A stretch of 64,000 nucleotides of DNA from Leptolyngbya sp. BL0902 (GTDB lineage Bacteria > Cyanobacteriota > Cyanobacteriia > Phormidesmidales > Phormidesmidaceae), in contig NZ_CP046155.1 in NCBI RefSeq assembly GCF_016403105.1, forward strand, positions 1,798,001 through 1,862,000. Direction: 5' to 3'. The number at the start of each line of letters is the position of its first letter. The first letter of the stretch is position 1. The notes beneath the pieces were generated by a model. It had not been told where the DNA came from. It saw only the letters and a program-made list of their open reading frames with translations, and did no database searches. Positions 55,772-64,000 of this stretch are shown piece after piece. The position numbers and the translations under genes were made by a program.

Positions 55772-55963
55772 CTAACGATAGTCGGCGTCTTCAGCGTCTT
55801 GGTAGGGGTCGGTTTCACTGGGCTTAGCCGCATTCACCTCTTCTTTGAAGCCTCGCAGGGTTTTGCCCAGGGCTCCACCCAATTGGGGGATTTTTTTTGG
55901 CCCAAAGATGAGCAACGCAACGCCAAGCACAATCGCAACTTCAGGCCAACCTAAATTAAACAT
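55772..55963 (-). CDS. tatA: twin-arginine translocase subunit TatA
   Basis: The 63-residue protein has the hydrophobic N-helix MFNLGWPEVAIVLGVALLI, the hinge FGPKKIPQLGGALGK and an amphipathic helix (TLRGFKEEVNAAK), then an acidic tail. TatA oligomers form the pore that exports folded proteins in the cytoplasmic and thylakoid membranes; the GH10 xylanase of this window has a Tat signal. The ATG at 55963 is chosen; an upstream start at 55996 adds a non-family stretch. Confidence 0.95.
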   Translation of the reverse strand: MFNLGWPEVAIVLGVALLIFGPKKIPQLGGALGKTLRGFKEEVNAAKPSETDPYQDAEDADYR

Positions 55964-56129
55964 GGCGATAGCAGTAAGTGAACATCTAGCCGACAACTAG
56001 CCGACAACAGCCACCCTGGGAATCCGTCCGGCCTAGGGCTGGTGGACTCTGGCGACTCAACGGCATTCTCCCACGATTCTCTCGGACATTTGCCGTTATC
56101 CTGATCACCATCCCCCCCAATTTTCAACG

Positions 56130-57974
56130 ATGACCTCACCCTACCAAATGCTGATCGATCAACTGGTGACGGATACCCTGAAGGGCAAAATCCAGTCAAA
56201 GCAACAGGTGTATCGGCGGTTGCAGCAGGGGCTCGAACCGGGCAGCGGCGAACTGTTTGAGCGGGCCTTGGCCCAGACGCTGGCTCAGGTGGAGCAGGGG
56301 CTAACGGAGGCGGACGAATTCAAGCAGGCGAAGGCCCAACGGCAGCAGCGGGCGCTGAAGATGATTGAGACCGAGTGGCAGCGCTGGCAAGCCGATAACC
56401 AAGCCTCCGCTGTCTTGACTGGGGTGGCGGCAGAGCTGGTTCAGGGAGCGGCGACGGAACGGCTGACAACCCTGCTGACGGCCCTCGACCCCAACCAGCC
56501 CCAACCGCTGGATCGCGATCAGCTCCGTCAGTTGGCCCATACCCTGCATCAGGCCGCAACAACGGAACCCGAAGCCCAAACTGGCCCTGACCTCAAGGCC
56601 TTGGCTCAAGGGTTGGAGCAGGGGCTTACCACCTGGCAGGGGCTAGAGACCGAGGTAGTGGGCTGGATTTTTTCGGCAGGGCAGTCCTCCCTCGGTTTTG
56701 GGGATAGGCGTGAAACCCAGGGGCCTTGGGCTTTCTGGGGTAAGCAGACCCAGCTTCCATCCCTGCGCTACCTGTTTGAAGATGTGGCCCTCAACCAAAA
56801 CGTTACCGCAGCGGGCCTGTCTGCGCCCCTCCTCACAGCGGACTGGGTGGCCTGGGTGGTGGTGCTGCAACGGCTTCAGCGGGCCTTGGTCAACTGGTTT
56901 GATCAACAGCCCTACGATCCCAAGGCCGGGAAACGCCTCTCCATTGCCACGTTTTTGAGCTTTGCCGTGGTGTGGAGCCAAATTGCGCGCCGCCTGAGCC
57001 AACTGGGGCAAGTCTCCCTGGCCCAAGGAAGTTTTCAGGTGTTGCTACAGGGGTTGCGGCAGTTTGCCAATCAGCCCTATTTCCCCCTCTACGGTGGGTT
57101 GTTTACGGCCCTGTCTGGGGAGCCCCTGCGAACGCTGCTAGACTACCTGGATCAGCCCCTTCAGCAGGTGCCCAATACGGCCACAAAGGGCCGCATCCTA
57201 ACGCTGCTGGGCTATTCTCAGCGGGCCATGGGCAACTATCTCCAGGCAATGGCCTTCCACCAGCAGGCCCTGACCATCGCCCGCGAAGCCCAGGATAGCG
57301 GGTGCGAAATTGCCAGTCTCAACCACCTCAGCCGCACCGCTGCCGCCCAACAGGACTATGAAACGGCCCTGGGCCACAGCCAGCGGGCACTAATGCTGGC
57401 TCGCCAGCAGGGAGACACCCTGGGTCAGGCTAATGCCCTGGCCAACCTTGGCTCTAGTCAGGTGGCCCAGGGGCAGGCCCAAATCCTAGCGCCAGAGCAG
57501 TATGAGGCGGTACTGAGCTATTTGGAGCAGGGGGTAACGCTGGCGGCCCAGGTGGGGGATCGCCCCAGCCAGGCCCTCTGCGCCAATAGTTTGGGAATTG
57601 CCTACCTCAAGCTCGGCCAGTATGAGGCCGCGATCCATGCCCTGACCAACGGTTTACAGATTGCCCAGGCCATTGGCGATAGGTTCCTCGTGGCGTCAAA
57701 TTTGGCCCATTTGGCGGCATCCCAGCAGGGATCGGACGATCTGGATCAGGCTATTCTCACGGGCGGGTTGGCCATGTATCTCTTCAACCAAATGGGATCG
57801 GACGACTGGCGACAACCCGCCGCCTTGCTCAGCATTCTCCAGGGGCAGATGGGGCCAGAGGCGTTTCAGGCCACCCTCGAAAGCCATCGACCCCAGATTC
57901 TTGCCGCCATTGGCGTAGACGGCTACGACTACCTCTTGCCCCTGCTCACCCGCTACCGAGAAACCTTGGGCTAG
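56130..57974 (+). CDS. tetratricopeptide-repeat protein
   Basis: The 614-residue product has an all-helical N-terminal half without a known domain, with ADWVAWVVVLQRLQRAL. TPR units fill the second half: ILTLLGYSQRAMGNYLQAMA, ASLNHLSRTAAAQQDYETAL, ALANLGSSQVAQGQ and ANSLGIAYLKLGQYEAAIHA. TPRs bind proteins; the partner is not known. No signal peptide is present. The ATG at 56130 starts the family-like MTSPYQMLIDQLV. Confidence 0.85.
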   Translation: MTSPYQMLIDQLVTDTLKGKIQSKQQVYRRLQQGLEPGSGELFERALAQTLAQVEQGLTEADEFKQAKAQRQQRALKMIETEWQRWQADNQASAVLTGVAAELVQGAATERLTTLLTALDPNQPQPLDRDQLRQLAHTLHQAATTEPEAQTGPDLKALAQGLEQGLTTWQGLETEVVGWIFSAGQSSLGFGDRRETQGPWAFWGKQTQLPSLRYLFEDVALNQNVTAAGLSAPLLTADWVAWVVVLQRLQRALVNWFDQQPYDPKAGKRLSIATFLSFAVVWSQIARRLSQLGQVSLAQGSFQVLLQGLRQFANQPYFPLYGGLFTALSGEPLRTLLDYLDQPLQQVPNTATKGRILTLLGYSQRAMGNYLQAMAFHQQALTIAREAQDSGCEIASLNHLSRTAAAQQDYETALGHSQRALMLARQQGDTLGQANALANLGSSQVAQGQAQILAPEQYEAVLSYLEQGVTLAAQVGDRPSQALCANSLGIAYLKLGQYEAAIHALTNGLQIAQAIGDRFLVASNLAHLAASQQGSDDLDQAILTGGLAMYLFNQMGSDDWRQPAALLSILQGQMGPEAFQATLESHRPQILAAIGVDGYDYLLPLLTRYRETLG

Positions 57975-58086
57975 TCAGGACACTCACCGCAGTGCCATCA
58001 GTCGATGCTTCGGTAGCGGAGGCCGAACCGGATGCGTCGCGTTAGGAGCCGCTCAGCCACCCTGATGGGCCGACCCCCAACAGAGA

Positions 58087-59835
58087 TCAATGCAGTTCGG
58101 CTTCGAGCTGGTGTTGCTCCCACAGTTCCCGGTAGAGGCCCCCCTGGGCTAGGAGGTCGCTGTGGGTGCCCATCTGCACAATGCGGCCCTGATCCATCAC
58201 AAAAATGCGGTCGGCGGTGGCGGCGGCAGACATTTGGTGGGAGATAAACAGCACGGTTTTTTGCTGAGTGCCCTCGGACAGGGCGTTCAAAATGGCGGTG
58301 GCCGTGCGGTTATCGACGCTGGAGAGGGCGTCATCTAGTACCAGGATGGGGGCATCGATTACCAGGGCGCGGGCCAGGGCGGTGCGCTGTCGCTGGCCCC
58401 CCGACAGAGTAATCCCCCGTTCCCCCACAATCGTGTCGTACTGATGGGGGAAGTTCTGGATTTCGGCGTCCATTTGGGCCTGTTTGGCGGCGTACTGCAC
58501 CTCGCCAAAATCCGTTAGGGGTACACCATAGCGAATGTTGTTTTGGATGCTGGTGCTAAACAAAAAGCTGTCCTGGGGCACGTAGGCAATGGCTCGCCGC
58601 AGGTCTTGCAGAGGCACTTCTAGCACATCACGGTTATCAATTTTGAGCTGCCCTGGCTCTACCTCCAGCAGGCGGGGCAGGGCGTTGGCCAGGGTGGATT
58701 TGCCGGAGCCAATCGGCCCCACAATGGCGATTCGTTCCCCCGGCGCGATGGAAAAGCTGACCCGATCTAGGGACGGGGTCTCGCTGCCGGGATAGGTATA
58801 GCTGAGGTCGCGGGCTTCTAGGCGTCCATCCACCGCCGTGACGGGCAGCGGCACCAGGGGCGGATGGTCTTGAATTTTGGGCTCGGCCTCCAGAATGGCC
58901 TCCACCCGGTCGATACTGACCTCGCCGCGCTGGTAGGCGGTGATGGTGAACCCCAGCAGGGCGGTGGGAAACACCAGCCGCTCCACGTACAGCAGCAGGG
59001 CCACAAAGTCGCCCACGGTGATGCCGCCCTGGGCAATGGTGCCCGCCCCGGTGGCCAAAATCACCAGCAGGCTAATGCTGGCCAGCCCCCCCAGCAGCGG
59101 AAACAGGGTGTTGCGGGTTTTCGAGAGGGTGAGGTTAGCCTTCAGCAGGTCGTGGTTGAGGCGCTGGAAGGCTTGCCGCTCGTTCTCTTCCTGGGCGTAG
59201 ATTTTGATCAGGGCAATGCCGCTCATGTCCTCTTGGATCAGGTCGCTGAGGCGAGACAGCCGCTCCTGTAGCTCCATCTGCTCTTGGCGCAGGCGGTTGC
59301 TGAAGGACTGCACCAGTACCAGCATCACCGGATAGACCACCAGGGAAATCAGGGTCAGCCGCACACTGATGGACAGCATCACCGGAATCGTGAGGGCGTA
59401 GGCAAAGGCAGTGTTGGCCAAACTGAGGATGGCGAACCCCAGCAGCCGCCGAATGTTGTCCACATCGCTGGTGGCGCGGCTGATCAACTCTCCAGCGGTG
59501 TTGCGGCTAAAGTAGGCGGGCTCCATTTTCAGCAAATGCTCAAAAATGCGCTGCTTCAGGTCAAACTCCACCTGTCGCCCCACCCCAAATAGGGTAATCC
59601 GCGACACCATGCGAATCCCCCACATCACCGTGGCCAGAACGAAGACCATGAGGGCGTAGTACAGCACCCGGTCGTAGCTGAAGGCGACTTGCAATTCGTC
59701 GATGCCGTCGCGGATCAGCAGCGGAATCCACACGCCCAGTAGATTTACCAGGAACAATGCCCCCACCCCTAACGCCGCCTTGGGCCAATGGGGGCCGAGG
59801 TAAGTGCCTAATTTTTGTAGCCGTGATCGCGCCAT
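58087..59835 (-). CDS. ABC exporter, MsbA/lipid-type half transporter
   Basis: The 582-residue protein has six N-terminal hydrophobic helices and a C-terminal ATPase: Walker A IVGPIGSGKSTLANAL, the signature TLSGGQRQRTALA, Walker B ILVLDDALSSVDN and the His switch in LFISHQMSA. The type is a homodimeric exporter; the substrate (lipid, drug or peptide) is not set by sequence. It lies divergent from the chorismate lyase gene. Confidence 0.93.
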   Translation of the reverse strand: MARSRLQKLGTYLGPHWPKAALGVGALFLVNLLGVWIPLLIRDGIDELQVAFSYDRVLYYALMVFVLATVMWGIRMVSRITLFGVGRQVEFDLKQRIFEHLLKMEPAYFSRNTAGELISRATSDVDNIRRLLGFAILSLANTAFAYALTIPVMLSISVRLTLISLVVYPVMLVLVQSFSNRLRQEQMELQERLSRLSDLIQEDMSGIALIKIYAQEENERQAFQRLNHDLLKANLTLSKTRNTLFPLLGGLASISLLVILATGAGTIAQGGITVGDFVALLLYVERLVFPTALLGFTITAYQRGEVSIDRVEAILEAEPKIQDHPPLVPLPVTAVDGRLEARDLSYTYPGSETPSLDRVSFSIAPGERIAIVGPIGSGKSTLANALPRLLEVEPGQLKIDNRDVLEVPLQDLRRAIAYVPQDSFLFSTSIQNNIRYGVPLTDFGEVQYAAKQAQMDAEIQNFPHQYDTIVGERGITLSGGQRQRTALARALVIDAPILVLDDALSSVDNRTATAILNALSEGTQQKTVLFISHQMSAAATADRIFVMDQGRIVQMGTHSDLLAQGGLYRELWEQHQLEAELH

Positions 59836-60017
59836 AGCCGCCGCCTGAACTGTTCTCCTATCCTAGACGAATCCCCGCCGGGGGGAATCTGTCTGGCCCA
59901 GTCTGCCCCCTCAATCGAGATCTTTACCCGTCTGCCGCCCGATCCCGTGGGCAACATTACCCCCACCCGAAGCACAAGGTTTACTATGAAGCTAGAGATG
60001 AACTTTTGTAACACACC

Positions 60018-60638
60018 TTGGCCTCTGCAACCCAGCCGATAAACCCCAACGCCCTCCCCTGTGCTTGGCACGCCCTAGAACCCCAGTGGCAGGCCGGATC
60101 GCCCTTGGTGCAGCAGGGGCTCCCCCACGACCAAATGGCCCCGGCATGGCAAATTTTGCTGTTGGGCGACGGTTCCCCCACCCGCCACCTGCAACTGCTG
60201 ACCCGCGAACCCACCGAAGTAGACGTGATTGATATGTCCCGCGTGGGCATGGATTTGGACGGGGCACCGGACATTATTCGCGTAGTGCCGGGGCCACGGG
60301 TGCGCCGCCAGGTGTGGCTCCGAACCGCCTCCGGGCAGCGTCTCGCCTATGCCGCCTCCTGGTGGGAAGCCAGCCATGTGGACGAGTATTTACACAATAA
60401 ATCTCTGCCGATCTGGGCCAGCCTCGCCCGCCTGCGGACAGAACTGTATCGCGATATTCAGGGGCTCTATTTTGGCAACTCTCCAGCCCTAGAAGCTGCC
60501 TTTGGCCAACCGGGGCCGTTTTGGGGCCGTCACTACCTGTTTTGGCACCGAGGCAAACCCCTAACGCTGATTTACGAGGTCTTTTCCCCCTACCTCACCC
60601 GCTACCTAGGGCCAATGCAAAGGCCGATTGAGCCCTAG
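60018..60638 (+). CDS. chorismate lyase, cyanobacterial type
   Basis: The 206-residue product lines up with the DUF98/UbiC-like cyanobacterial chorismate lyases: QLLTREPTEVDVIDM, VPGPRVRRQVWLRT, YAASWWEA and a C-terminal FWHRGKPLTLIYEVFSP. The enzyme makes 4-hydroxybenzoate and pyruvate from chorismate, the ring precursor of plastoquinone in cyanobacteria. The start is a TTG at 60018; an ATG at 59998 is out of frame. It feeds the quinone pool that serves NDH-1 and b6f. Confidence 0.85.
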   Translation: MASATQPINPNALPCAWHALEPQWQAGSPLVQQGLPHDQMAPAWQILLLGDGSPTRHLQLLTREPTEVDVIDMSRVGMDLDGAPDIIRVVPGPRVRRQVWLRTASGQRLAYAASWWEASHVDEYLHNKSLPIWASLARLRTELYRDIQGLYFGNSPALEAAFGQPGPFWGRHYLFWHRGKPLTLIYEVFSPYLTRYLGPMQRPIEP

Positions 60639-61096
60639 AGCCGTTCGGCAGCGCAGGGCGGCGTAGCGATCTGCGGGCGGCCCTACCGCCTAGACTAGGT
60701 GCTGCTATTGTTCTATTCCGCCAGTAGCACCCTACGGTCTATCCCTAGCTGGGGGATAGATCCTGATCTGTCTTGGCGAACTCGGGCGCTAGAAAGCAGG
60801 AAATTGGGATTCTAGCGGCTCCATTGGTAAAGATTTGCAGATTGGCCTGGGGCAGCGTATGGCTTAAAAGCCTTTCCCAGAGAAGGCTTCAGGCTTTTTA
60901 GAGCCAAGCTTAACAAAATGCCATGAGTTGTTGACATAGAGAGATTTCCGTAAAATTGAATACAGAACATCTAAACGTTCATCTGGGCTTCCCTAGGACG
61001 GCACTGCCCCCTAAGCCTAGACGGAAGTAAGGAGCTGTCTCCTGAAGGAACGCGCCCTCTGAGCCGTTGTTGAATCCTTTTTTGACAGGAGCGTTT
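60639..61096. promoter_or_regulatory. region upstream of the DUF4278 gene, with a hairpin
   Basis: About 460 bases with no gene. AAAAGCCT (60866-60873) pairs with AGGCTTTTT (60891-60899), with an inner CCTT/AAGG stem, a possible terminator of the chorismate lyase transcript. TTGACA (60931-60936) and TAAAAT (60951-60956) are promoter-like but only 14 bases apart. Confidence 0.4.
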
Positions 61097-61522
61097 ATGA
61101 AACTGTGTTATCGCGGGGTTGAGTACGAACAGAATCTCCCCTCTCTCGAAATGAAAGACAGTGAGATCACGGGCTGCTACCGAGGCCGTACCCTCACCTT
61201 CTCCTACCCTAGCCATGTGCCTGTGCCCCAGCCTGTGGCTCGCTATACCTACCGTGGCGTGGGCTATGAAACCACCGCCCAAGGACGTGTTCAGCCCGTA
61301 AGTGCTAGCCCTGCGGCAGAGGTTCGCCAGCCCGTATTTCAGGGCATTAAAAGCGCCGATAGCCCGATGATGCAGGCCCGCCGCCACCTGTTGATGGAGG
61401 CCAGCACCGCCCATCGCACGAATATTCAGCGTTCCTTAGATCATCGTCTTTCGGTGGCCAAGGCCCAGGGCAATGACCTCCTGGTGCAGCAGTTGGAAGC
61501 TGAACTGCACCAACTGGCCTAG
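61097..61522 (+). CDS. DUF4278 domain-containing protein
   Basis: The 141-residue product starts MKLCYRGVEYE, and a second YRGVGYE appears at about residue 53. This YRG-x-x-Y pair is characteristic of DUF4278, found in cyanobacteria. The C-terminus is a helix (DHRLSVAKAQGNDLLVQQLEAELHQL). AGGAG lies six bases before the ATG. Function is unknown, though members rise under stress in several cyanobacteria as I recall. A terminator follows. Confidence 0.82.
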   Translation: MKLCYRGVEYEQNLPSLEMKDSEITGCYRGRTLTFSYPSHVPVPQPVARYTYRGVGYETTAQGRVQPVSASPAAEVRQPVFQGIKSADSPMMQARRHLLMEASTAHRTNIQRSLDHRLSVAKAQGNDLLVQQLEAELHQLA

Positions 61523-61587
61523 ACGCCATTGGGACGGGGTGGCTGCATCGTCGGATGTTTGCCTTCCCCTGTTTCCACCAAATATCC

Positions 61588-61623
61588 AGCGGTTTTAGTC
61601 TGCGCTAAAAGACTAAAACCGCT
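61588..61623 (+). terminator. first of two hairpins after the DUF4278 gene
   Basis: AGCGGTTTTAGTC (61588-61600) and GACTAAAACCGCT (61611-61623) give a perfect 13-bp stem with a 10-base loop (TGCGCTAAAA). It has no T tract. Confidence 0.6.
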
Positions 61624-61660
61624 AGGGTTTTCAGTCTGCGCTGTAGCTGGAGCAGCCCAA

Positions 61661-61687
61661 GGGCATCTACAAAGATGCCCTTTTTTT
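61661..61687 (+). terminator. rho-independent terminator of the DUF4278 gene
   Basis: GGGCATCTACAAAGATGCCC (61661-61680) has an 8-bp stem and small loop, then seven T's at 61681-61687. Confidence 0.92.
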
Positions 61688-61775
61688 GGGTCTAGGCTAC
61701 CCTTGAATCCACAATCATCCCGTCCCCACCCGCAACCCACCCGGAGGGGAGCGGTTCCCTCGCCCCATTTCCCAG

Positions 61776-62774
61776 ATGCAAGATAGCCATGCCCCCCATC
61801 CATCCAACCCCTTGCGTCTACACCGGGCTAGGCCAGACGTGCCGCCGACTCACCAGCCACTTGCCCCCCAGGCAATGGGTGATTTGTGGCGGGGAGATGC
61901 GGTAGCGGCCTGTGGTTCCCTGTGGTGGGATGGGTTTGAGGGGGTATGGACAGCAGACAGGTGGGACGGCGACCTAGGGGCGACCGCATCGCCAAGGGTA
62001 GGGCGATTGGGCGGATTGGAGGCGACCGACACCGAGGCCGCCGTGGCATTTTTGCACCAAGCGGGGGATGTTCTGCGTCAGCAGGGCTGCACCCTAGCCC
62101 TAGGGCCGATGGATGGCACCACCTGGCAAAGCTACCGTTGCGCCCTGACCTGGGACAACGGCCCCCCATTTTTCGGTGAACCCCAGACCGATCCGCGCTG
62201 GGTAGACTGGTTCCTCCAAGCCGGATTTACCCCCGTGGCCAAGTACGTATCGCGCCTGTGTCTGGATTTGACGCAGACCCATTCTGCCCAACGACAGCGA
62301 CATACTCCGGCCTCGGTACAGATTCAGTCGGCCCAGGGTGTGGCGGTTGAAGCCCTGTTGCCCAACATCTACGCCCTGGTGATGGCCAGCTTTCGACGCC
62401 AGCCCCTGTTCCAGCCCTTGCCAGAGCCGCTGTTTATCCAACATCTGCGGCCCCTGCTATCCCAGGTAGATCCGGCCCTGATTCAACTCGCTTGGGATCA
62501 CGATCACTTAGTCGGGATTGTCCTCGCTCTACCCGACCTGCTGGCGACGGATTCCCAACGATTCATCATCAAAACCCTGGCAATTTGGCCCAATCGAGCC
62601 TATGCCGGACTGGGAACAACGCTACTTGAAGCAGCCCACCGCGCCGGATATCACCAGGGCTATCGGCAGGCCATCCACGCCTTGATGCATTGCCAAAATC
62701 CGTCCCTCAGCCTCAGTCGTCGCTATAGCCAGCCTTTCCGAGACTATGTGCTGATGGGCAAAGCACTCGCCTGA
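61776..62774 (+). CDS. GNAT-family N-acetyltransferase-like protein
   Basis: The 332-residue product begins with a Pro/His-rich tail and a non-GNAT part, then a C-terminal acyltransferase fold: GIVLALPDLL, FIIKTLAIWPNRAYAGLG (acetyl-CoA loop, with the usual R/Q-x-x-G-x-G/A altered) and TTLLEAAHRAGYHQG. Residues 200-300 look helical. The acyl acceptor is unknown and the catalytic Glu is not obvious. It follows the DUF4278 terminator. Confidence 0.7.
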   Translation: MQDSHAPHPSNPLRLHRARPDVPPTHQPLAPQAMGDLWRGDAVAACGSLWWDGFEGVWTADRWDGDLGATASPRVGRLGGLEATDTEAAVAFLHQAGDVLRQQGCTLALGPMDGTTWQSYRCALTWDNGPPFFGEPQTDPRWVDWFLQAGFTPVAKYVSRLCLDLTQTHSAQRQRHTPASVQIQSAQGVAVEALLPNIYALVMASFRRQPLFQPLPEPLFIQHLRPLLSQVDPALIQLAWDHDHLVGIVLALPDLLATDSQRFIIKTLAIWPNRAYAGLGTTLLEAAHRAGYHQGYRQAIHALMHCQNPSLSLSRRYSQPFRDYVLMGKALA

Positions 62775-62782
62775 AGCCAACA

Positions 62783-62810
62783 AAAAACCCAGCCGTCCAG
62801 AGCTGGGTTG
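62783..62810 (-). terminator. hairpin downstream of the GNAT gene
   Basis: AACCCAGC (62787-62794) pairs with GCTGGGTT (62803-62810). A run of A's precedes it, so the T tract reads on the minus strand; on the plus strand it is followed by G's. Confidence 0.55.
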
Positions 62811-62975
62811 GGGGTAAAGGGTGGATTTAAGGGTTGGATTGAAAGATTTGATAAATCGGTTGGATTGATGAGCCTTGTTGGCTTAGTACCGCTGATGTTA
62901 GCAAAGAATTCTGGATTGAGTGGCGATTGGGGCGCGGCTGTTAGAGAATCTTGACATTGACGGGCCGAGGAACAT

Positions 62976-63325
62976 CCCAAACCTCGGATCGTTGTGGCGG
63001 GCATGATGGGGCTAGGGTTAGCCCAACAGCTTCTCAACCTAGGTCGCACGGTCGCCATGATTTATGGTTGATGTCGATCCTCTGGCGTGCCGATTTGCCC
63101 GTGAAAAAATTGGCGTTATGGCCTTTGAGGGCAGCGCAGTCAGCGATAAACTTCGAGTCGGGCCAAGTTGAGGTGCTTAAGCTGCCGATTTCTAATGATG
63201 CCTATGTGGCTGTTCAGACGGTGGCCCAAATTGGCCAAGACTAGGATTTCTCTAAGGGTCCGCTGATTATGGACTACCAGCGCTATCCCCACACTGGGCT
63301 GGAAATTCCGAACGGCAATAAGTAA
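62976..63325 (+). pseudogene. decayed TrkA/RCK-type NAD-binding gene
   Basis: Three frames piece together a K+-transport TrkA-like protein. Frame 1 gives PRIVVAGMMGLGLAQQLLN (NAD loop) to MIYG then a stop at 63069. A +1 shift continues VDVDPLACRFAREKIGVM to VSDKLRVGPS. A third frame gives GQVEVLKLPISNDAYVA and, across a TAG at 63242, IMDYQRYPHTGLEIPNGNK. The middle of the domain is missing. Frameshifts, a stop and the gap mark it as a remnant; the family call rests on motifs. Confidence 0.5.
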
Positions 63326-63351
63326 GGGGTTACAATTATGGATAAGACGCA

Positions 63352-63409
63352 TTTCGACTTCCCTCAATGCCCCCACGCAAGGCAGCAGGAGGGTTGAGCG
63401 CAGTCGAAA
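63352..63409. repeat. imperfect inverted repeat, TTTCGACT...AGTCGAAA
   Basis: TTTCGACTTCCCTCAA (63352-63367) and TTGAGCGCAGTCGAAA (63394-63409) are inverted copies with two mismatches around a 26-base centre. It lies in non-coding DNA next to the remnant gene. Confidence 0.6.
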
Positions 63410-63533
63410 CCCGGAGCCAAACTTAATTTTAATTTAGCCATTCTACTTACTGTTTTGGAGGCGGGATCAACCATTCTCATGGTAACTCGTCCCGATTTAG
63501 TGAAGACTATGATCAACTACCTAGGTATTTACA

Positions 63534-64000
63534 CTAATCATCGTCCAGCGATAGAAGTTTCTCATCCAAATCTTTAACGTAGGAACTGACTAAATCTTCT
63601 GGAACAATGCGTTTTCGGAGTGCATTGCTGACAGCTCCCTTTTCGGCTAACAACAACTGCCGCCGAATGCTATCTAGCTGACTATCGTGACGCTCTGACT
63701 GCCCTGTTCTCGAACGGTTGTAAGCATCTCTCAATACTCGTTCTGAAACGGCGACCTTCGCTTGATAGGATGCCCATAGTTCTTCGTAGACAGCTTTAGA
63801 TAGAACACCTGCTTTTAACAGGTTATCTAACTCATCTTGGGCCGCTTTCGCCGCAATCAATTGAATCTGGAGAGCCCCAATTTCTTGGATTACATTCGAC
63901 ACATGGCTGATATTGAGATTTTTGATCAGCCAAGGCAATGCCAATCCTTGAATAACCAAGGAAAATAACACCGCTCCAAACACGACCTCAACAATGAAAT
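63534..64000 (-). CDS. Na+/H+ (cation:proton) antiporter, C-terminal part
   Basis: The frame is open to the right edge, so the N-terminal membrane domain lies outside the window. The visible part has the last membrane helix (VFGAVLFSLVIQGLALPWL) and a helical soluble tail (LIAAKAAQDELDNLLKAG, YNRSRTGQSERHDSQL, IVPEDLVSSYVKDL). This end pattern, including VQGL, matches CPA1-type NhaP antiporters. Cyanobacteria use them for salt and pH homeostasis. The nearby decayed TrkA-like gene is another ion-transport remnant. Confidence 0.8.
   Translation of the reverse strand, partial: FIVEVVFGAVLFSLVIQGLALPWLIKNLNISHVSNVIQEIGALQIQLIAAKAAQDELDNLLKAGVLSKAVYEELWASYQAKVAVSERVLRDAYNRSRTGQSERHDSQLDSIRRQLLLAEKGAVSNALRKRIVPEDLVSSYVKDLDEKLLSLDDD

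Noticed and set aside
63300..63450. CRISPR-like or attachment-site signal near the inverted repeat
   Set aside because: There is just one imperfect inverted pair, no regular spacing of direct repeats and no integrase.

Overview
This is chromosomal DNA of a GC-rich cyanobacterium. The lineage calls come from genes found only or mainly in oxygenic phototrophs: petM, ndhL, ycf39, a CSP41-like SDR, an orange-carotenoid-protein N-domain homologue, a UbiC-type cyanobacterial chorismate lyase, dapL, DUF3370, DUF3007 and DUF4278 proteins, and a tRNA-Leu(UAA) gene split by the classic cyanobacterial group I intron. The species cannot be read from the window; a Leptolyngbya-type filamentous genus is only a guess.

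Layout. 1-9.3 kb: a truncated GNAT gene, a DUF3370 secreted protein, a thioredoxin-like lipoprotein, an InrS/CsoR-type metal sensor, a Tat-exported GH10 xylanase, dps, the intron-containing tRNA-Leu, ndhL-DUF3007 and trpA. 9.3-21.3 kb: a LuxR-type response regulator, mtnP, rpe, a stand-alone carotenoid-binding-domain protein, a bactofilin, cysE, a CSP41-like SDR, a J-domain/pentapeptide protein, a HAD phosphatase, pdxA, petM and ycf39. 21.4-33 kb: nfu, the ergothioneine pair egtB-egtD, a CtpA-type protease, a prolyl oligopeptidase, a CBS-M50 protease, a propeller-transglutaminase and an S66 carboxypeptidase. 33-39 kb: trmB, two surface-polysaccharide glycosyl/sugar transferases, ahcY and panB.

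39.2-44.2 kb is the accessory stretch. A MNT-HEPN toxin-antitoxin pair has its HEPN gene split by a 945-bp IS630-family element with a TA target duplication; the transposase itself needs a -1 frameshift at A_AAA_AAG. It is followed by a membrane pentapeptide protein, a small thylakoid-type membrane protein and an operon of two unrecognised coiled-coil proteins. 44.2-64 kb returns to housekeeping: an atypical thioredoxin-reductase-like flavoprotein, an orphan sugar-ABC permease, sbcC, dapL, a large CapA-like protein, tatA, a TPR protein, an MsbA-like ABC exporter, chorismate lyase, a DUF4278 protein, a GNAT protein, a decayed TrkA-like gene and a truncated Na+/H+ antiporter.

Themes: photosynthetic electron transport and its assembly (petM, ndhL, ycf39, chorismate lyase for plastoquinone), methyl/sulfur metabolism (mtnP, ahcY, cysE, egtBD), and cell-surface work. 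The most unusual items are the dissected HEPN toxin, a candidate structured RNA at about 55.36-55.55 kb ending in a strong terminator, the solitary carotenoid-domain gene, the coiled-coil pair, and a metal-sensor gene whose only plausible start codon lies in a perfect 20-bp tandem duplication.
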